Shown in pieces: positions 59,915 to 64,000 of a stretch of DNA of 64,000 nucleotides. The position numbers and the translations under genes are program-made. Within the stretch, counting starts at the first letter, position 1, and each line of letters starts with the position of its first letter. Location: NCBI RefSeq assembly GCF_012927085.1, contig NZ_JABBFX010000001.1, positions 868,001 to 932,000 on the forward strand. The letters run 5' to 3'. The DNA is from Ramlibacter agri. Lineage in GTDB: Bacteria > Pseudomonadota > Gammaproteobacteria > Burkholderiales > Burkholderiaceae_C. The notes under the pieces are model-generated. The model was not told the DNA's origin. It did no database searches and saw only the letters and a program-made list of their open reading frames with translations.

Positions 59915-61408
59915 TTACTGAAACGCCACCTCGTCGAAGCTGCGCAGCTTGCGGCTGTGCAGCCGCTGCGAGCCTTGCGAGCGCAGGATCTCGATGGCGC
60001 GCATGCCGATGCGCAGGTGCTGGTCGACCCGCTCGCGGTAGAAGGTGTTGGCCATGCCGGGCAGCTTGATCTCGCCGTGCAGCGGCTTGTCGCTCACGCA
60101 CAGCAAGGTGCCGTAGGGCACGCGGAAACGGAAGCCGTTGGCGGCGATGGTGGCGCTTTCCATGTCCAGCGCCACCGCGCGGCTTTGCGAGAAGCGCCGC
60201 TGCGGCTCGTTGCCGGGCAGGAGCTCCCAGTTGCGGTTGTCGGTGCTCGCCACGGTGCCCGTGCGCATGATGCGCTTGAGGTCCGCGCCCTGGCACTGGG
60301 TGACGTCGGCCACCGCCTGCTCCAGCGCCACCTGGATCTCGGCCAGCGCCGGGATCGGCACCCACAGCGGCAGTTCCTCGTCCAGCACGTGGTCCTCGCG
60401 CACGTAGCCGTGGGCCAGCACGTAGTCGCCCAGCTGCTGGCTGTTGCGCAGGCCCGCGCAGTGCCCCAGCATCATCCAGGCGTGCGGGCGCAGCACCGCG
60501 ACGTGGTCGGTGATGTTCTTCGCGTTGGACGGGCCGACGCCGATGTTCACCATCGTGATGCCGCTGTGCCCGGGCCGAATGAGGTGGTAGGCCGGCATCT
60601 GCGGCAGCCGCGGCGGCGCCGCGCCGAAGGCGTCCACCGGCTCGCGCGGCAGGCCCACGCGGCGCGTCACCACGTTGCCCGGTTCGACGAAGGCCAGGTA
60701 CTCGCTGTCCGGGCGGCTCATCTCCTCGTGACCGAGCTTCACGAATTCGTCGATGTAGAACTGGTAGTTCGTGAACAGCACGAAGTTCTGGAACCAGTCC
60801 GGCGCGCTGCCCGTGTAGTGGCGCAGGCGGTGCAGCGAGTAGTCGACGCGTGAAGCGGTGAACAGCGACAGCGGGTGCGGCTGGCCGGGCGCGAAGCGGA
60901 TGGTGCCGTTGGCGATGCCGTCGTCCATCAGCTCGAGGTCCGGCAGGTCGAACAGGTCGCGCATCATCATGCGGCGCGCCGGCGGCAGGTTGCCCTCGAT
61001 GTGGTCGTGCTCCGCGAAGGAGAAGTGGATCGGGATCGGCTCGTTGCTGGTGCCCACTTCGAGCTGCACGCCATGGTTTTGCTGCAGCAGGCGGAACTGC
61101 TCGAGGTAGTAGTTGCCATAGAGGTCGGGCCGCGAGAGCGTGGTCTCGAACACGCCCGCGCCGGCGACGAAGCCGTAGCTGAGGCCCGCGTTCTCCAGCA
61201 CCGCCTGCCGCATCACCGTGTCGGTCTGGATGCGCACGTAGGGGTAGCAAGCCCGCACGCGGCCTGGCAAGGACTCGCCGGCGACGAAGCGCTGCATCGC
61301 TTCGCGCAGGTGCCCGATCTGCTGCGCGTAGATCGTGCGCACCTGCGCAAGCGCGCTGTCCGGGTCGGCGTGGAACGTGGGCGGGATGAACGGCGGCAGG
61401 AAGGGCAT
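59915..61408 (-). CDS. amn: AMP nucleosidase
   Basis: The 497-residue protein has the AMP nucleosidase layout: an N-terminal domain (YPYVRIQTDTVMRQAVLENAGLSYGFVAGAGVFETTLSRPDLYGNYYLEQF positions about 60-110) and a C-terminal phosphorylase-like domain (ITMVNIGVGPSNAKNITDHVAVLRPHAWMMLGHCAGL; DMESATIAANGFRFRVPYGTLLCVSDKPLHGEIKLPG). It cleaves AMP to adenine and ribose 5-phosphate. The start at 61408 (MPFLPPFI) is chosen because the longer frame runs into the promoter region. Confidence 0.94.
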   Translation of the reverse strand: MPFLPPFIPPTFHADPDSALAQVRTIYAQQIGHLREAMQRFVAGESLPGRVRACYPYVRIQTDTVMRQAVLENAGLSYGFVAGAGVFETTLSRPDLYGNYYLEQFRLLQQNHGVQLEVGTSNEPIPIHFSFAEHDHIEGNLPPARRMMMRDLFDLPDLELMDDGIANGTIRFAPGQPHPLSLFTASRVDYSLHRLRHYTGSAPDWFQNFVLFTNYQFYIDEFVKLGHEEMSRPDSEYLAFVEPGNVVTRRVGLPREPVDAFGAAPPRLPQMPAYHLIRPGHSGITMVNIGVGPSNAKNITDHVAVLRPHAWMMLGHCAGLRNSQQLGDYVLAHGYVREDHVLDEELPLWVPIPALAEIQVALEQAVADVTQCQGADLKRIMRTGTVASTDNRNWELLPGNEPQRRFSQSRAVALDMESATIAANGFRFRVPYGTLLCVSDKPLHGEIKLPGMANTFYRERVDQHLRIGMRAIEILRSQGSQRLHSRKLRSFDEVAFQ

Positions 61409-61579
61409 GTGCCTATTGTGCAACCAGCATGCCAACCACAGTCCAACCCGACCGGAGGTGCGCCGCAGTCCTACAACACGGAACGACACCGGATGACGTT
61501 ACATCTTTCGCTCAGCGACGACAGTTTGCGTCATCGAGAACGACGTCGCTGGAACGCGAATTTCAAGGAGCTAAAGAAA

Positions 61580-61837
61580 ATGACGACTGCGGTGGCCGCG
61601 AACCCCTTCGCCCTCATGGTGGACCCTTCGGAAGTGCGTCAACACATCGACCGTTCCGAACAACTGAACAAGCTGTCCCAACGCCAGTGCCATCCGCTGG
61701 ACCGCGCCGTGATCCGCTGCGCCAGCGCCGAAATCGCCGCCTTCGACGCCAAGATCGACCGCACCACCATCTACCTGCCGCCCGAGGAAGAAAAGGCGCA
61801 GCCGGTCACCCGCACCTACACGCGCCGCGTCAACTGA
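61580..61837 (+). CDS. small hypothetical protein
   Basis: The 85-residue soluble protein (FALMVDPSEVRQHIDRSEQLNKLSQRQCHPLDRAV... to a TYTRRVN end) has no recognised domain. AAGGAG at 61565-61570 precedes the ATG at 61580 with 9-base spacing, so the start is well supported. The leading sequence is divergent from amn. It overlaps the end of the convergent FecR gene by 8 bp. Similar short proteins occur in betaproteobacteria, but no role is known to me. Confidence 0.72.
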   Translation: MTTAVAANPFALMVDPSEVRQHIDRSEQLNKLSQRQCHPLDRAVIRCASAEIAAFDAKIDRTTIYLPPEEEKAQPVTRTYTRRVN

Positions 61838-63710
61838 CCCTCCGGAACGGCACGCCCATCGGCACCGGCCGCATGGGCTGCAGCGGCGCCTGCTGCTGCC
61901 GCAGCCACACTTCCTGATCCTTCTTTTCCTGGTCCTTGCGCCACTGCTCCGCCAGCTGGCGCTGCCGGCGATCGGCATCGTCGCGGCGGGCTTGTTCGTC
62001 GCGCCGCGCCTGGTCGTCGCGCCTGGCCTGTTCCTGCTTGTCCTGTTCGGCGCGCCTGGCCTGCTGCTCGCGCGCATTGGCTTCCTCGCGCCCGGCCTGT
62101 TCGCGCAGGTGCGTCAGGTGGCGCAGGCGGGCTTCGGCCAGCTTCTTCTCTTCGGCCGCGCGGGCCGCTGCCTGGCGGCGTTCTTCTTCCTTGCGCAGTG
62201 CAGCAAGACGCTTTTCCTCCGCGGCCTTCTTCGCGGCGAGCTGGCGCTTGTGCTCCTGCTCGCGCCGGGCTTCGGCGGCTGCGTGGCGGGCGTCTTCGGC
62301 CTTGCGGGCCTGCAGCTGGTGGCGCTCTTCTTCCGCGCGGCGGGCGGCAGCGACGGAGCGCCGGCGCTCGTCGGCGCGCTTCGCGCTCGCGGCGGCCTGG
62401 CGGTCTTCGTCGCGGCGGGCGGCGGCGCGGCGCTGTTCTTCCTGCTGCGCGGCGACGCGCTGCTGTTCGCGCGCGGCGCGGGCCTGGGCTTCGGCCGCCC
62501 GGGCCTGGTCACGTGCGGCCTGGTCCGCGGCCGCCTTCTGCGCCGCCGCAGCCTTCTGTTCACGCGCGACCTGTTCGGCCGCGGCCTTCTGGGCCGCTTG
62601 TTCGGCGGCGCGGGCCTGCGCACGCAGCGCGGCATCGGCCTGGGCTTGCGCCTGCTGCAATTGCGTGGACGCGGGCGCCGTGACGCGCAGCGGGGCGGCG
62701 GCCGGCGTGTTGGGCACGACGGGGACCGTCGGAATGACCTGGGCCTTGATCACCGGGGCGGCGGCAGCGACCGGCGCGGTTGCAGGAGGTGCTGCCGGCG
62801 TTGCAGGAGGTGCCGCCGGCACCGGGGCCACGGGCGCGGTCGCCATCACCGGCGGCCCCTTGATCTGGAACTGCGGCCTGGCCGAGGCCGGCACGGGCGC
62901 GGCTGCAACCGCCGGCTCCTTGGCGGCCAGCTTGGATCCGGGCAGCGAAGCCGCCGGGCCGGAAATGATGATGTCGCGGCCGCGGTTCACCAGCGCGTTG
63001 GGCGGTGGCGTTGCCGGCGCCGCCTGCGCGACGCTGGGCATGCTGACGGTCGGCTCGCCGCGGCGGCGCGCGCCGGCCCAGCGGTCGAAATCGTCGTTGG
63101 CGGCGAACGCGCCTTGCTGCACGCGGGCGAGGTCGCGGGCGCGGAAGATGGCGCGCTGGCCGGTGTGCAGCTCCAGCGCCTCGCCCTTCTCGCCGTACAC
63201 CACACCCGTGCCGCTTTGCACCACCACGCGGGTGGTGCCCGACTTGGTGTCGACGTCGACGCGGTAGTCGCCCGGCTGGCGCGCGCGGAACGCCAGGTTC
63301 GGCGTGCCGATCTCCACCGTGTCGCCCGGGTTCACGCGGGTGACGGTGATGACCATGCTGCCTTGCGTGAGGCTCAGCTGGGTGGCGTTGTCGCTGGCGT
63401 TTTCCAGGATCACCTGCGTCTGGCTGTCGAGGCGGACGGCGTGGCCGCCGGCCTGGATCTCGGCGCGCGAGCCGCGATCGGTCCACAATCGGTCGCCGCG
63501 CTTGAGCACGCGGCGTGGCTGCACGTCGTGCCACTCGGTGTCGCCTTGCGGCGAGAGGGCGACGGTGCCCTCAGCGTGGTTGAGATGGGCCGCCGGAACG
63601 GTGACCACCTGGGCCAGTGCGCTGGCGCCCCATACCGTGGCGACCAGCGCGAGTCCACGGACCCACCGGAGACTGCCCTCCCTCCCGGTGGTCCTGCTGA
63701 TTGCGTTCAT
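61830..63710 (-). CDS. FecR-domain protein with long charged coiled-coil
   Basis: The 626-residue protein has a signal peptide (about 1-34), a FecR domain (about 50-150: GDRLWTDRGSRAEIQAGGHAVRLDSQTQVIL, QLSLTQGSMVITV), a Pro/Ala-rich linker (about 230-350), and a very long Ala/Arg/Gln/Glu/Lys repeat region (about 355-600, AAxQxAAREQ-type) likely to form a helical rod. The C-terminus is LQPMRPVPMGVPFRRVS. FecR domains sense or transduce signals at the periplasm, but no sigma factor is adjacent. The start at 63710 begins the leader. A large antisense frame exists but is a shadow. Confidence 0.82.
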   Translation of the reverse strand: MNAISRTTGREGSLRWVRGLALVATVWGASALAQVVTVPAAHLNHAEGTVALSPQGDTEWHDVQPRRVLKRGDRLWTDRGSRAEIQAGGHAVRLDSQTQVILENASDNATQLSLTQGSMVITVTRVNPGDTVEIGTPNLAFRARQPGDYRVDVDTKSGTTRVVVQSGTGVVYGEKGEALELHTGQRAIFRARDLARVQQGAFAANDDFDRWAGARRRGEPTVSMPSVAQAAPATPPPNALVNRGRDIIISGPAASLPGSKLAAKEPAVAAAPVPASARPQFQIKGPPVMATAPVAPVPAAPPATPAAPPATAPVAAAAPVIKAQVIPTVPVVPNTPAAAPLRVTAPASTQLQQAQAQADAALRAQARAAEQAAQKAAAEQVAREQKAAAAQKAAADQAARDQARAAEAQARAAREQQRVAAQQEEQRRAAARRDEDRQAAASAKRADERRRSVAAARRAEEERHQLQARKAEDARHAAAEARREQEHKRQLAAKKAAEEKRLAALRKEEERRQAAARAAEEKKLAEARLRHLTHLREQAGREEANAREQQARRAEQDKQEQARRDDQARRDEQARRDDADRRQRQLAEQWRKDQEKKDQEVWLRQQQAPLQPMRPVPMGVPFRRVS

Positions 63711-63862
63711 TCGCGTATTGAACGCATGAGTTCCCGAAATTGTGAATAAAGCCTGTGTAAATTTCCGGCTCCCTTTTCCCGAAGAAAGCTCCGCGCAGGA
63801 ATTTGTCATTGGCTTGTTGCGCTGCGGGCCCAAGGAAGTGCGGGGCCGTTACCATCGGCGCC

Positions 63863-64000
63863 ATGATCCACCTGCCCAACTGGTATAGGACGGTCAGCCA
63901 CCACAGCACGGCGCCCGTGCGCTGGGCGGCGGCCTGGGGGCGGATCTCCTTCTTCGGCTCGGTGATGGTGGTCCGCGCTTTCTCGCCGGCCAGCTATGGG
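63863..64000 (+). CDS. unidentified protein, 3' truncated
   Basis: An ATG at 63863 opens a frame of 46 codons with no stop to the window end (MIHLPNWYRTVSHHSTAP..., then RISFFGSVMVVRAFSPASYG). The segment is basic then hydrophobic, suggesting a membrane protein start. Too little is present to name a family. The divergent FecR gene starts 153 bp upstream and the space between may hold both promoters. Confidence 0.55.
   Translation, partial: MIHLPNWYRTVSHHSTAPVRWAAAWGRISFFGSVMVVRAFSPASYG

Noticed and set aside
61992..63749. Long plus-strand frame rich in Leu, Gly and Phe
   Set aside because: It is antisense to the FecR/coiled-coil gene. The low-complexity repeat removes stops in the antisense frames, which explains its length.
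1..64000. tRNA, rRNA, CRISPR array, insertion sequence or prophage
   Set aside because: No transposase, integrase or phage structural protein was seen in the plausible frames, no regular short repeats with spacers were found, and no tRNA-like cloverleaf or CCA-ended sequence was recognised by eye.

Overview
This is a GC-rich, gene-dense bacterial window, probably chromosome from a Burkholderiales betaproteobacterium of the Comamonadaceae kind (Ramlibacter or Variovorax relatives). The basis is high GC3, three Bug/TctC-type periplasmic binding proteins without transporter partners, a LIV-type ABC operon carrying acyl-CoA ligases, a DUF1840 protein and type IV pilus minor pilins. The genus is inference. 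No rRNA, tRNA, insertion sequence, prophage or CRISPR array was seen.

Layout. 1-4.0 kb: end of a flagellar export and switch operon (FliM-like partial, fliN, fliO, fliP) running into a sigma-28-type factor and a TPR protein. 4.0-6.6 kb: MATE exporter, a small YodC-like protein and two stand-alone receivers. 6.7-12.0 kb: two OmpR-type two-component systems flanking two PAP2 phosphatases, closed by a strong hairpin terminator. 12.0-16.3 kb: a Ser/Thr/Asn-rich exported protein, a MarR regulator with a benzoate/2-aminobenzoate-type CoA ligase, and a cyclopropane fatty acid synthase-like enzyme with a DUF1840 protein. 16.3-18.4 kb: two Bug proteins. 18.5-26.7 kb: a seven-gene minus-strand operon combining a LIV ABC importer with two CoA ligases, divergent from a Crp/Fnr regulator. 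27.5 kb: an rRNA pseudouridine synthase.

28.4-33.6 kb: an archaic (Csu-like) chaperone-usher pilus operon, followed by another two-component system. 35.7-37.6 kb: htpG with a heat-shock promoter. 38.1-46.8 kb: a type IV pilus minor pilin operon (pilE-like, fimT, pilV, pilW, pilX, a giant pilY1) ending in a TonB-like protein. 46.8-52.5 kb: orphan binding proteins, an SrkA-like kinase, a DUF2855 protein, an ohrR-ohr operon with a perfect operator, and an enoyl-CoA hydratase. 52.6-59.5 kb: GMC oxidoreductase, hemerythrin-like protein, a compact four-gene operon (NodI/NodJ-type exporter plus two flavin-reductase-fold proteins, one fused to GAF) and phosphatidylserine decarboxylase. 59.6-64 kb: a zinc-ribbon membrane protein, AMP nucleosidase, a small conserved-looking protein, a FecR/coiled-coil protein and a gene running off the end.

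Main themes are surface structures (flagellum, Csu-like pilus, type IV pilus), envelope lipid chemistry, aromatic or organic acid uptake with CoA activation, and stress sensing. Candidate DNA sites link some of these: 11-bp-spaced direct repeats of the PmrA/QseB type at three promoters, and a shared TAGG-RATAM-TCC element at the LIV/Crp and Csu-like promoters.
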